The notes under the pieces were generated by a model. The model worked only from the letters and a program-made list of their open reading frames with translations. It did no database searches and was not told where the DNA came from. Below are positions 42,201-51,832 of a stretch of 64,000 nt of DNA, piece by piece. Origin of the DNA: Paraspadella gotoi. Taxonomy: Eukaryota > Chaetognatha. Each line of letters starts with the position of its first letter. Position 1 is the first letter of the stretch. The translations under genes and the position numbers were made by a program. The stretch is taken from assembly GCA_051294375.1 (NCBI GenBank), contig CM119271.1, positions 366,721 to 430,720 of the forward strand, in the 5' to 3' direction.

Positions 42201-45200
42201 AAGGAGGCCAACCTGGTCCAACCCAAGGAGACGAGGAGGCCGACCAGGACCGACCCAAGCTGACGAGGAGATCACCGGGGAGCGACCCGGCTAGACAAGG
42301 AGGCCGACCAGGCCTAAGCAGGAGAGCCGGTAAAGACGCTCATTTAGCGCACGGCCACGCCCACCACTCCAACCAGGAGGCGCCACGCCAGTTTCCGGTT
42401 CCATCGTCGTACCCGCCGGCCCCCATTTGAGACGCCAAGCCCACGTTAGGTCTCGCAGAAGTCCGTCCGAGCCGCCACGCCCGTTTCCGGTCCCGTTGAC
42501 GCTTGTCCGTGCCGCTGAGAGCATTTCCGGTCTCGTTGACGCTTGTCGCCACGCCCATCTTTGCTTTTGTCCCTCGCCGCCCGCCAGGCTGACGCCTCAT
42601 CGTGTCGATGCTGGACACGAGAATCACACAGAGAATTCTCTGAGGGAGACCGACAACCGACTGGTAGAACATGGAGGGCAAGCACAAGATTTTCATCGAA
42701 ATCCCGACCACGGTCAAGGACGGAAAACTGATGATCTCCCCGCCGCCCGGATACGCCGCCCTTGGCTTTGCCCCATATGAGGTCCCATTAGAAAAAGAAC
42801 CCGCCAAGCCGGCGCCGCCGCCGCCAAAACCGCAGCCGAAAAAGAATTAGAGAGAAAAAAATAGAACTTGAGGTCGGTCGTACCTAAAATTTTAAAGAAA
42901 ATCTCTCTCTTTCTTAACTTTCGAGATCCAGTCTTTTCTCTACGTCGCCAAATTCGTTGTTAAATTATTTTAACATTTTTCGAATTCTCCGCTGAGTCAG
43001 CAGTCACCCCCCCCTGGGCGAATTTATTTTCTCCTTATCTCGACAGCCGATGTTCGAACCCTGGGACGAGCCCTTTTTTTTTTCAAAAAAAATCACTTAC
43101 TAGAAAGTGAAAAAGGGAATGACTCATTAGCTGAGGAATGCTGACACATGACGAAAGCCCCAACGTTGTCGGCCGAGGCGAGACCTTTTGCTGGGGAACG
43201 TCGACATCTGAAGAATTGCCCATTAGCGGAGGAATGCGGACATCTGACGAATAGCCCTAACAGTTGTCGGCCGAGGTGAATTCTTTTCCCTTTGAAAAAC
43301 TTTAAAAAAAAATCCGTTCTCGGATTTAACAGATTTGGCGAGGCCCGAAGAAAATATATGGCTAACTCTTCACACTCTGAGAGAGAGAAAAAAAATAACG
43401 AGTCCACCTTGAAAAATAAATCCATTCCCGGATTTAACGGATTTGGTGAGGCGATTCCGGACAATTTACAGCGGGCGTGAGAGTGGAGAAGTTTGGAGAC
43501 GCCAACGGCAACAAAACCACGCCGCGACGTGCCGACCTGCCGACGCCTCACGCCAAAGGCTACGCCCCTTTCCGGTCCGACGCCGCCCCAAGGACTAAAA
43601 GAGGAAAAGGAGTTGAGGATTTTTTTCCATTTGTTTCGCTTCAATCATTTCGTCCAACGTCTCGCGCTAATTCCAGCGCCCACTTCCGGTCCGATTCGAC
43701 GCCGCTTCCGAGGAAAAAAGAGATAAAAGTTGAGGATCTTTTTTTACTTTCTCTCTCCCCCGACGCATGGGCCGCGACCACTTCCGGTCCTTTCGACGCC
43801 GCCCCCAAAAGAAAAGAGGAAAATTCGAGGATTTTTCTTGTTCTCTCTTCCGTGCTAACTCCAGCGCCCACTTCCGGTCCGAGTCGACGCCGCCCCCAGA
43901 AGAAAGGAAAAGAGAGAAAATTCGAGGATTTTTTTTTTTTTTACTCTCTCTTTCACGGCGAAGGCCGCGACCCCTGCCGGTCCGATTCGACGCCACTACC
44001 GAGAAAAAAAGAGAGAGAATTTGATCTTTTTTTGCTTTCTCTCTCTCCGACGCCCGTTTCCGACGCCCGTTCCCGGTCCTTTCGACGCCCATCCCCTGGA
44101 GATAAAAAGCGCCAACTTCAGGCGATTCGCCACCTTCTTTCGGAGCGTCTCTCTCTACTGGAAGCTTCCGTTCACGCCGCCCGCCCGAGACACGCCCATT
44201 TCCGCTCACTTTTCGACGCCGGCCTCCCGGAGATAAATAGACTGAAAAATAAGGATTTTTTTAAATTTCTTCTCTTCCGACATAAAGGCCACGCCCTCTT
44301 GCGGCCTCGATTCGACGCCGCCTCCGGAGATAAAGAGACTAAAAGGAGGATCTCCCAACGTCTCGCGCCAAGGCCGCGCCCACTTCCGGTCCCTTCCGAC
44401 GACTGTCCCTCGAGATAAAAGAAACTAAAACGAGAAGCCCATGGAGGCCAGTTCCACTGACTTCTTCAGACGAAAATTCGGCGTCTCCACCCTCCAGTTT
44501 CTGTTATTCTCGTCACGCCCCAATAGACGCATGATCAAAATGGCGGACGCGACAAAAGCCAATGTTGTGAAACAAAAGACGATCCTGAGAGAAAATTAAA
44601 ACGAAGAATTAAAGCCAAAAGACGAAGAGATGAAAGTGTTCCAAAGCGCCTCGTGCGGCTCCACGTCATCAACGCCGCCAACAGGAAGCCGCAGCAAGCG
44701 ACGCAGCAGCAGCTGCAGCAAACAGCATTTTCCGCATTGGTTCCATTGCAGCCGCAAGCCCGGCAGCAGATCCAGCCTCAGCTAAATGGGAGAAAGCGCG
44801 CCCGGAATCAAAGGACGAATTTGCTTAAATTGCAAATTGATCAACCGGAATCTTTCGGCGTATGAATTGGAAAAAGATCTACAGCCACGCCCACAACCGG
44901 CGTCAAATTGACGGGCGGCGCCGTCATGAAAGCGGCGTCTTTCGCCGCCAACTGTAATATATTTGTGTATATTTGCAAGACAAATTATATCATTCAAGTT
45001 TTCAATATTCTCACCAATGAATTTTATTACGCGCTTGTCCCTATGGTGCCGACCAAGTGGAACCGACGGCGCTGAAGACGATCGCCGCTGTTTTAGAGAA
45101 AGAATTCGTGAAAAGCATTTTGGAGAAACTTAAGATGACCATTGGCTACACCAACGCCCATTTCCGGCCATTTCAGAAGAATTCGAATTTAGTTGAAAAA

Positions 45201-48200
45201 ATGGAACCGAGAGAGAAACCATGAGAAACCGGATGGAATCACGCCGGCGCCAGATGGAACCGACGGCGACTATTTGAGAGGAAAAGATATTCGAATTGAG
45301 GAGTTGATTGAGAGGATTTGCAAAGGAAGAGAAACCTGGAGACGCCGCCAAGCCTCATCCTCGTGAATGACGCCGAATTTAGCGTCGGTGAAAAAGTCCT
45401 TATTTGGAGAAATTTTGTAGAAAAATAAAAACTAACAAAAGTTAAATCTTTATGTTACAAACTATGCCCGAAATATGAAATAGCCACGATTCTGAAAAAA
45501 GAGGGAGATGACTTTTTAGTGGAACCAATGGACGGCAACAAGCCTCGAGTTGTGCATAGACGCACCATGAAAAAGCTCCGCGCAGCGGCAGCGCCTCAAT
45601 CGGAAAATTATTACTATCATACCCGAAAAGGGTTCTATTCAGTCCCTTGATGCAGGACATTTTTTTTACTTCTTCCGATTGCAATATGCTGATTCAAGAA
45701 ATCATCAAATTTGTCTGCCATTGCCAAGAGCAACCATCTAAACAAAACTTCAAATTTCACTAAGCTGTTCTCTCACTCTTTAATTGGATCAAAATAAAGG
45801 CTGAAGATAGAGAGAAGAATACTTGAGATTGGAGTCTGATGACAAAGGAGAATGAATCTGATGACAAAGGAGAATGGAATCTGATGACAAAGGAGAATGG
45901 AAATCTGATGACAAAGGAGAATGGAATCTGGTGGCAAGGGAATCTGATGACAGGGAAAAATGGAATCTCCTGAGAAGAAGTGGCATAGGATGACCAACAA
46001 GATGCGATTCCACCGAAGAGAATGCGATTCCATCGAAGAGAGAGATACGGTTCCATGAAGAGAGGATGCGATTCCACCGAAGAGAATGCGGTTCCATCGA
46101 AGAGAGATGCGTTCCATCGAAGAGAGATGCGGCTCATCGAAGAGAGATGGGTTCCATCGAAGAGAGATGCCGGTTCCATTGAAGAAAGATGCGATTCCAC
46201 CGAAGAGAGATGCGGCTCCATCGAAGAGAGATGCGGTTCCATCGAAGAGAGATGCGGTTCCATTGAAAAAAGATGCGATTCCACCGAAGAGAATGCGATT
46301 CCATCGAGAGGATCGTTCCATCGAGAGAGATGCGGTCCATCGAAGAGAGATGCGGCTCCATCGAAGAGAGATGCGGTTCCATCGAAGAGAGATGCGGTTC
46401 CATTGAAGAAAGATGCGATTCCACCGAAGAGAATGCGATTCCATCGAAGAGAGATGCGGTTCATCGAAGAGAGATATTCTTCCATAAAAGGGAGAAGCGG
46501 TTCAACCGAAGAGAGATGTGGTTCCATCAAAGAGAGATTCGGTTCCAACGGAAAAAAAGCGGTCCCATCTAAGAGAGACGAATCTAATCATTTCTGTTAG
46601 AAAGCAAGTAAAAGAAATAGAATCTGATGATGAACAAGAACAACAAGAATGGAATCTGTCAGAGAACAAGAGTGGAATCTGCTTGCGAGCAAGAGTGGAA
46701 TGTTGAAAGGACTGGAAATCAATTATGGGAAATTCAACAAAAGTCAAGACCCAGGAGCCTACGATTTCAGCTCCAGCCCAAATATCTCGTCACTATGGAG
46801 TGAGAGACATGGTGGAAGATGAATAGTGGCTTGGGCTCTTTCCAAGACTGCGGAAAACAAATCAAATACAAAACATGGAATCTGAAAACATGAAAAACAA
46901 AATTACAAAATGATGAAATGATCGCCATCCGCGGCAAAACACTTACCTTCACAAACAAAATTGTGGGCGTCCTCCTGATCTTCATTGAGGTTGATGGAAC
47001 AGAAAGATTATCCTGGACTTCACTCCTCTCTTACAAAGGCAGGTTCCCAGTGAAAAGTAGACTGCCACAGACATGGAACCAACGATCTGATTGCAAAGAA
47101 AAGATTCCCAACAAAAATAAGTTGCCACAGACATGGAACCAACAATTCACGGCAAGCCACGCACCACGCTGGCCCTCCCCAAGCGCTTCTGGCACCAGCG
47201 CGGACACGCCCACTTCCGGAACCTGACAAGCCCATGGAAAACAAGGAGAAGCAACGCATGGAAGCATCAACATACGAATAAGCAGAAAAGAGACGCGGCG
47301 TCGTCTCGCAAAAAAAAAACAAGAACAAAAAAATCCCAATATTTACGCTTGAAATCAACGATCAAAGCAAACGAGGACGCTGTGATAGGGGATAATATGG
47401 GCATGGGAACTTCGCACTCACACAGCACTCACCATTGTTGTAAATACTATTTTCGTTTTTTTTTTTGTTTTTTTTTTGTCCCTCTTTTTGTTTGCCTTAC
47501 CTTCTTTCTACATTTCCAAATTCGTTTTTTTTTTTACTTAGTTTAGCCCGTGTCTATGTATTGTCAAGTCCATCATTAATTGTACTACTGTTCTATGAAT
47601 TGATTTTCTCTCTGTCATTGACTGTTTGAATTATTGATTACCCCCCCCTCCCTCCCACCCATTTTTTTTGTTTTTTTTTACTCACCGGCACCACACTCGC
47701 CATGCACCGTTAGGTTTTTTTTTTTTTCCACTTAGGACCTCATGCACGTGCACGAGGACAGCCCGGGCCATTCGGGGCGCGTGTTGTCCTCTCGGGCAAT
47801 TTATGGGGCGCGTGAGGAGGAGGAGGCGACGCGAAGATCTTCTTCCCCCTCCATTTCGCTTCCTTCTCCTTTTCGATCGGGGCTTCGCGCAGCCACGAGA
47901 TTTTTCCATTCTAGTTTCACTTCCCACTTTCTCTCTCTCCCGTTAAGACCTATTTCACGTTCCTCTGTAATTTTTATTATTTTCGTGTTCGTTTATTTCA
48001 TTATATACGCTTCACCACTACCTCTCGTGTGTTACTTTAGCCAGAGTCTTATTTCAGGGGGAATAATGTGGAAAAATTGGAAGTAAAACGATGAACCATG
48101 CACCTTAAATAAGGCGTAGAACTTTAATTAAAATTCTAAAAGTGAGGAACGAACAACATTATACTAATGAACATTTATGTAATAAAAAAATTAATAATAA

Positions 48201-50151
48201 ATTTTACAATTTACGCAGTAGGCCATATTATATATTAGTACTAAACCAATAAATGATAAAATTCAAAACAGTTTTTTCTAGATTTTTTTGCAGAATTGGA
48301 TTAGTCATAAAAAGTTGGTAAAAAAGAAATATAACTCTTTTTGAAAAATTCCTTCATAAGTGGGTCAAAAATTAGAAATAAGCTATATTTGAAGCTGAAA
48401 ATTAACTTTTTATATATTAAATATAGTTTTTTTAATTTTTAACCCACTTAATGAAAAAATTTTTAAAAATGATTTATATTTTTTTTTTATTAACTTTTGA
48501 CGAGGAATTCAAATCTGCAATCAAAATTAAGAAAAGCCTATTTTAAAATTTTTGATTTATAAGGATAGTACTATATATAAATATAGCCTACTGCGAAAAT
48601 TAAAAAACATAAAATTAATTTTTTTTACAAATTAATGTTCACTGATAGTATGTTGTTCATAATTGACTTTTAGAATTTTTGTATGTAACTTTCACTACGC
48701 CTTAATCTTCAACCATGCTTAATTATTGCAAATTTATCAATTTGTCAATTGCACCTGATGCTACTAAAAAATTTTGAAAAATGCAAAAAAAATTTTTAGC
48801 ATTTTTTGGCACCCCAGCGGTCCACCCCCAGGGCCCTGTATCTCTTGTCAGGGGTTGAATATCAAAATTCGCCTCGATAGTTCCATTTATATAGTCATTA
48901 GCACTCTAAATGTAAAATTTCATTAAATTTGATTGGGTGGTTTGGTGGCAACAGATTATGGTCACAAAAAAGGGGTACCACATTTTATAATATGAAGCCT
49001 TCTGTATATTAGACAAAGCAGACTTATCCAAAAATTATTTCTCTCGGCTTTGACAAAGGGATATACACGTACGTCGTCTAAGAGGACATATTGAATAAAA
49101 ATGTATTTCCACAACGCAAAAGGAATACAAAATTTCGAGTTACCAAATAAACAAAGAGCGAGACAGGCCAAGTAGGTACAGGTTCCGCTCTCGTATTCAA
49201 CCCGGGTGGTGACGTTAGAGTGACAGTTGGGACAATTGACTTGAATTGGTGCGTCGCGCAAGACAAAGCCACCTCCCTGCGCATAAAGCAATTTTTTGTG
49301 AAATTGGTACAACCAATATAAAATTACCCATTTATGAAATTGGTACAACCAATAAATAATAATAATAATAATTATAAATAAGCTATCTTGCCCTTGAATT
49401 TGGATAGACTTTTGTGATTTAAGCCCTCCATCACTCTTACAAAATAATGAGAGAGCAGCAAGCTTTCAATCAAGACTCACACAGTAACGTTTATTCACTC
49501 CCAGAGTACACCTGGCTTCCCTATCAATGAAGTGGTATAATATTTCAAAGAATGTTTTGTATTAAAACACCTCTCGCTTAAGTATTTGATCCGAGAATAC
49601 TATATTCTAGCATCAAAATACAAGGATATGACGACTGGGAAATTAGTACAACCAATATAAAATTATCCATTCATTTGATCAATAATCTCATTTTCATTTA
49701 TGACTTTATATTTATCATATAAACTGACCTGCACGACGGTAACCGTCACTGGTGGCGCAGGAGCCGCGGGGTAAGGTCCCTGCGGCGGCGGCGGCGGAGG
49801 ATACCCAGCCTGCTGTGGGAAAGGACCGGAAGTGGTCGACTGCGGGTACTGGGGCGGGGACATGGGCTGGGAAGCTGGTTGGGGCATCGGCATTCCGGCT
49901 GGAGGGCCTGGTAAAAGAGGTTCGCTTGATTGATGGATCGGGTAAAGAAGATTAAGAACATCTTATATCGACTATTTTTAAAACACTACAATTTGAAACA
50001 CAAACCTTATAGAACATTTAAACCTACCCGAGGGGTAAGGTGGCTGTGCAGGGGGTGGGCAGCCCTTTTCGTCGCCGGCGGGGGGGTATCCCATAGCGGG
50101 GGCGTAGGGAGGCGGAGGTTCGCAAACTTCGGGAGGCGGCGGAGCAGACAT
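39296..50151 (-). CDS. LITAF-domain protein (SIMPLE/CDIP-like)
   Basis: Four exons: 50028-50151, 49729-49907, 49144-49276 and 39296-39405, phases consistent, 181 residues. Residues 1-100 are Pro-rich and hold a PPPY motif (EPPPPYAP), a binding site for WW-domain proteins such as NEDD4. The LITAF domain spans about 105-175: C116-x2-C119, a hydrophobic membrane-inserted stretch (TYLACLALCLFG, then CCFIPFC) and C168-x2-C171. The cysteines form one zinc site that anchors the domain on endosomal or lysosomal membranes; this is family knowledge. Intron 3 is 9.7 kb and consists almost wholly of the nested elements at 39425-49004, which begin only 20 bp from the exon 4 acceptor. Confidence 0.93.
39848..40004. 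mobile_element. Minimal foldback element D with one hammerhead-like motif
   Basis: About 157 bp. Ends AGAGATGAAACGAAAAATTC and complement, as in element C, enclose little except one intact motif. It is nested inside 39703-40927. Confidence 0.75.
39907..39944 (+). ncRNA. Hammerhead-ribozyme-like motif in element D
   Basis: Stem I TTG/CAA; CTGATGA, extra A, stem II GACTC/GAGTC, GAAACATGTA. Confidence 0.6.
40970..41221 (+). repeat. 5' LTR
   Basis: CGTGAGGAGGAGGAGGCGAC to CTTATTTCAGGG. Differs from the 3' LTR by a few single-base indels. Confidence 0.85.
41222..41238 (+). promoter_or_regulatory. Primer-binding site (tRNA-Lys type)
   Basis: TGGCGCCCAATGTGGAG directly abuts the 5' LTR and resembles the 3' end complement of tRNA-Lys(1,2). 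Confidence 0.7.
41635..42345 (+). repeat. GC-rich tandem array inside the LTR element
   Basis: Degenerate units of about 30-70 bp around GACGTGGAGACCGTCAGGAG. The encoded repeat peptide is a by-product of the array. Confidence 0.85.
42671..42850 (+). CDS. Small 59-residue frame in the LTR element, Pro-rich tail
   Basis: Starts ATGGAGGGCAAGCACAAG. The product has a charged beta-like head (KHKIFIEIPTTVKDGKLMI) and a Pro-rich tail (KPAPPPPKPQPKKN) before TAG. I do not recognise it. The tidy codon use stands out from the surrounding repeats. Confidence 0.3.
   Translation: MEGKHKIFIEIPTTVKDGKLMISPPPGYAALGFAPYEVPLEKEPAKPAPPPPKPQPKKN
43550..44420 (+). repeat. Degenerate array with CACTTCCGGTCC cores
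   Basis: Units of about 90-110 bp, each with a CGCCCACTTCCGGTCCGATT-like core, a GACGCCGC segment and an AAAAGAGAGAAAATTTGAGGA-like AT stretch. The 313-codon frame across it is repeat-derived. Confidence 0.7.
44441..44599 (+). CDS. 52-residue frame in the LTR element, unrecognised
   Basis: ATG to TAA; product begins MEASSTDFFRRKFGVSTLQF. No domain recognised; may be an eroded gag-like remnant. Confidence 0.2.
   Translation: MEASSTDFFRRKFGVSTLQFLLFSSRPNRRMIKMADATKANVVKQKTILREN
45411..45650 (+). pseudogene. Possible integrase C-terminal remnant of the LTR element
   Basis: A plus-strand frame without a start reads CPKYEIATILKKEGDDFLVE, then GNKPRVVHRRTMKKL, to TGA at 45648. The pattern of small beta strands and a VVHRxxMKKL end recalls the SH3-like C-terminal domain of retroelement integrases. 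Similarity is by eye only. Confidence 0.35.
45985..46565. repeat. 21-bp tandem array (TTCCATCGAAGAGAGATGCGG)
   Basis: About 25 degenerate units. Several frames on both strands are open (for example SIEERCG or MEPHLSS repeats) only because the unit is a multiple of three. Confidence 0.85.
47811..48059 (+). repeat. 3' LTR
   Basis: CGTGAGGAGGAGGAGGCGAC to CTTATTTCAGGG, followed by the GGAAT duplication. Confidence 0.85.
49300..49682 (-). repeat. Dispersed repeat in LITAF intron 2, GGTTGTACCAATTTCAT family
   Basis: Inverted match to 18780-18950. The part at 49480-49570 (TCAATGAAGTGGTATAAT) matches 53215-53290. Confidence 0.6.
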
Positions 50152-51832
50152 CGTCTTTGGCTTTCTTTGCCACAGGTTTAAAACTTTTTTTTTTCTCTGT
50201 TTTTTCTTTTTATTAATCTCGGACTGGCGATTGTAATAACTAAACAAAAACAAGAAAACGTCAACACGAACGAAGAAAAAAAAGAAAAGTAACATTGTAA
50301 AATTTGTAATAGTCTACATAGTGTGCATATACATATTTAGTTTTCGACGAAAAACAAGAAGACAACGAGACATGAAATAATTCTCACGACCGATCGGCAG
50401 AAAATAAGTTATCAATCGTGAGTAAGGTTAGGGACCAACTCCGGAAATAATGTAAAATTTCGACTATTAGCAAATTTTTTTTTAGTTGTCTTGACTAATT
50501 ATTTAAGCAATCATTTTCCAAAAAAAAATTTACATTATACGTCTTGATTAATACATTAAATATCACTTGTCTTTTTTCGCATTATAAATTTTTTTGATGG
50601 ATTCTGATAGAGCATAAAAAGTTAAACAAGAAATATAATTATAACTTTCAAAAATTCCTACGTTTTCTAAGTGAAAATCTAAAAAAACTGATAAAATTAT
50701 TGAAAGATGATGACGGTTTTTCTTATTTTTGACTCACTTATCATAAAAATATTTTTTTAAAAATTATACTTTGTGTAGACAACTTTTTATGAGCTATTTG
50801 AATCTGGTCTTAAAATTTTTAAATAAAAAAAAATTTGGCCTTTATTATCTAAAAATAAATATAAAAAAATTAATTATTTGGGTATACACTGCGGCGCAAA
50901 AAAAATATACTTGTTAGCTCTAAATGCTACCACTATTTCTTTTTTAATTTTGAAAAAATATTTATAAAAAGTATAGCTTTTTTAAAAAGTTATCGATTGG
51001 TGCAAACAAAAATTAATTGGTTCAGGCAGTAGAATATAGCAATATTTTAAAGTCAGAGTCTGAAAACGGAATTGCATTTACATTTAATATAAAAAGAAAA
51101 AGAAGCATAATCAATTAGTGAAACAGGTTTTTTTGTTTTTTCCATTTAAACTTATTTCCACTCGCACGATTCCATCGAAACTTGATTTCCAGTTTAATCA
51201 CACACTTTTCTACCGACACACAAAATTTCATTCCAATCCATCCATCCAATTGGTGTTTTTTTGCTAAGGTGGGATGGACGGACGGACAGAGACGGACGGA
51301 CGGACATTGTTTTTTTGCATAATTTATCATAATTCGATGTTCTGATATGATATAAGTGAATAAGATTAAGGGGGCGGATCGACGGACCGACAAAGTGAAT
51401 TATAGAGTCGGGATCTGCTGAAAGCAGATCCGACTAAAAAACTAATTTTTTTTCTCAATTTTTGGTTCAACCAATTTGAGGTCCAATAACTTTTGTACGC
51501 TTTGCTCGATTTTATTAGGATTTGGGCCAATTGCTTCATCTTTCAATAAACTTTGTTTTATGTTCCTATATTTTAGTAGAATTCAGCCATCCAATACGGT
51601 TTTTTCGATGTGAAAAAGTGTCTTCTTTTTTTTTTTGCCGCAGTGTAGAGCCATATAAGAAATGTTTTGTCCATTGAAAGTATACTTAAAAATGTATGTA
51701 TTTTCGTCTGAACATGTACTCATTCTAAATTTTTGACACACCCCATTGAGTGGGGCTACCCCTAGTAAGGAGTACCGCGAAAAGTATCTTTAAAAAAAAC
51801 AAAAACAAAATCAATTCACTTCCGCCACTTTC
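50152..51832. other. Intergenic between LITAF and bL32m, repeat-filled
   Basis: 50470-51060 and 51630-51780 are diverged members of the repeat at 5600-5930. 51190-51440 is the GGACGGAC repeat ending in the hairpin at 51407-51434 (stem of 12 bp, one bulged G). No gene seen. Confidence 0.55.

Larger units (their letters stand above)
40970..48059 (+). mobile_element. LTR element without recognisable polymerase
   Basis: Direct terminal repeats of about 250 bp (40970-41221 and 47811-48059) are nearly identical. A 5-bp target duplication GGAAT flanks it (40965-40969, 48060-48064), and the empty-site sequence is seen in the copy at 57035. TGGCGCCCAATGTGGAG at 41222-41238 is a tRNA-Lys-type primer-binding site. 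The 6.6-kb interior is repeat-rich and GC-rich with only eroded frames and no reverse transcriptase motif that I can see. The repeats lack the usual TG...CA ends. Confidence 0.85.
39425..49004. mobile_element. CAGAAGGC-family TA element split by nested insertions
   Basis: Left end CCGAAGGCTTCAAATTATAA and right end GTACCACATTTTATAATATG then GAAGCCTTCTG are inverted repeats, with TA outside both (39423-39424, 49005-49006). Its own sequence is 39425-39702, 40928-40969 and 48060-49004. The split ends line up with the uninterrupted copy at 56707-57398. Confidence 0.8.

Noticed and set aside
41657-42430. 257-codon frame with Arg/Gly/Asp repeats
   Set aside because: By-product of a GC-rich tandem array inside the LTR element; the opposite strand is open too.
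43477-44418. 313-codon frame
   Set aside because: Translates a degenerate array; low-complexity Ser/Arg/Phe segments without a domain.
45985-46565. CRISPR-like regular repeats
   Set aside because: Units are contiguous without unique spacers, and the genome is eukaryotic.
45760-46600. Long open frames on both strands (up to 262 codons)
   Set aside because: The region is a 21-bp tandem array; all frames stay open because the unit length is a multiple of three. No conserved protein.
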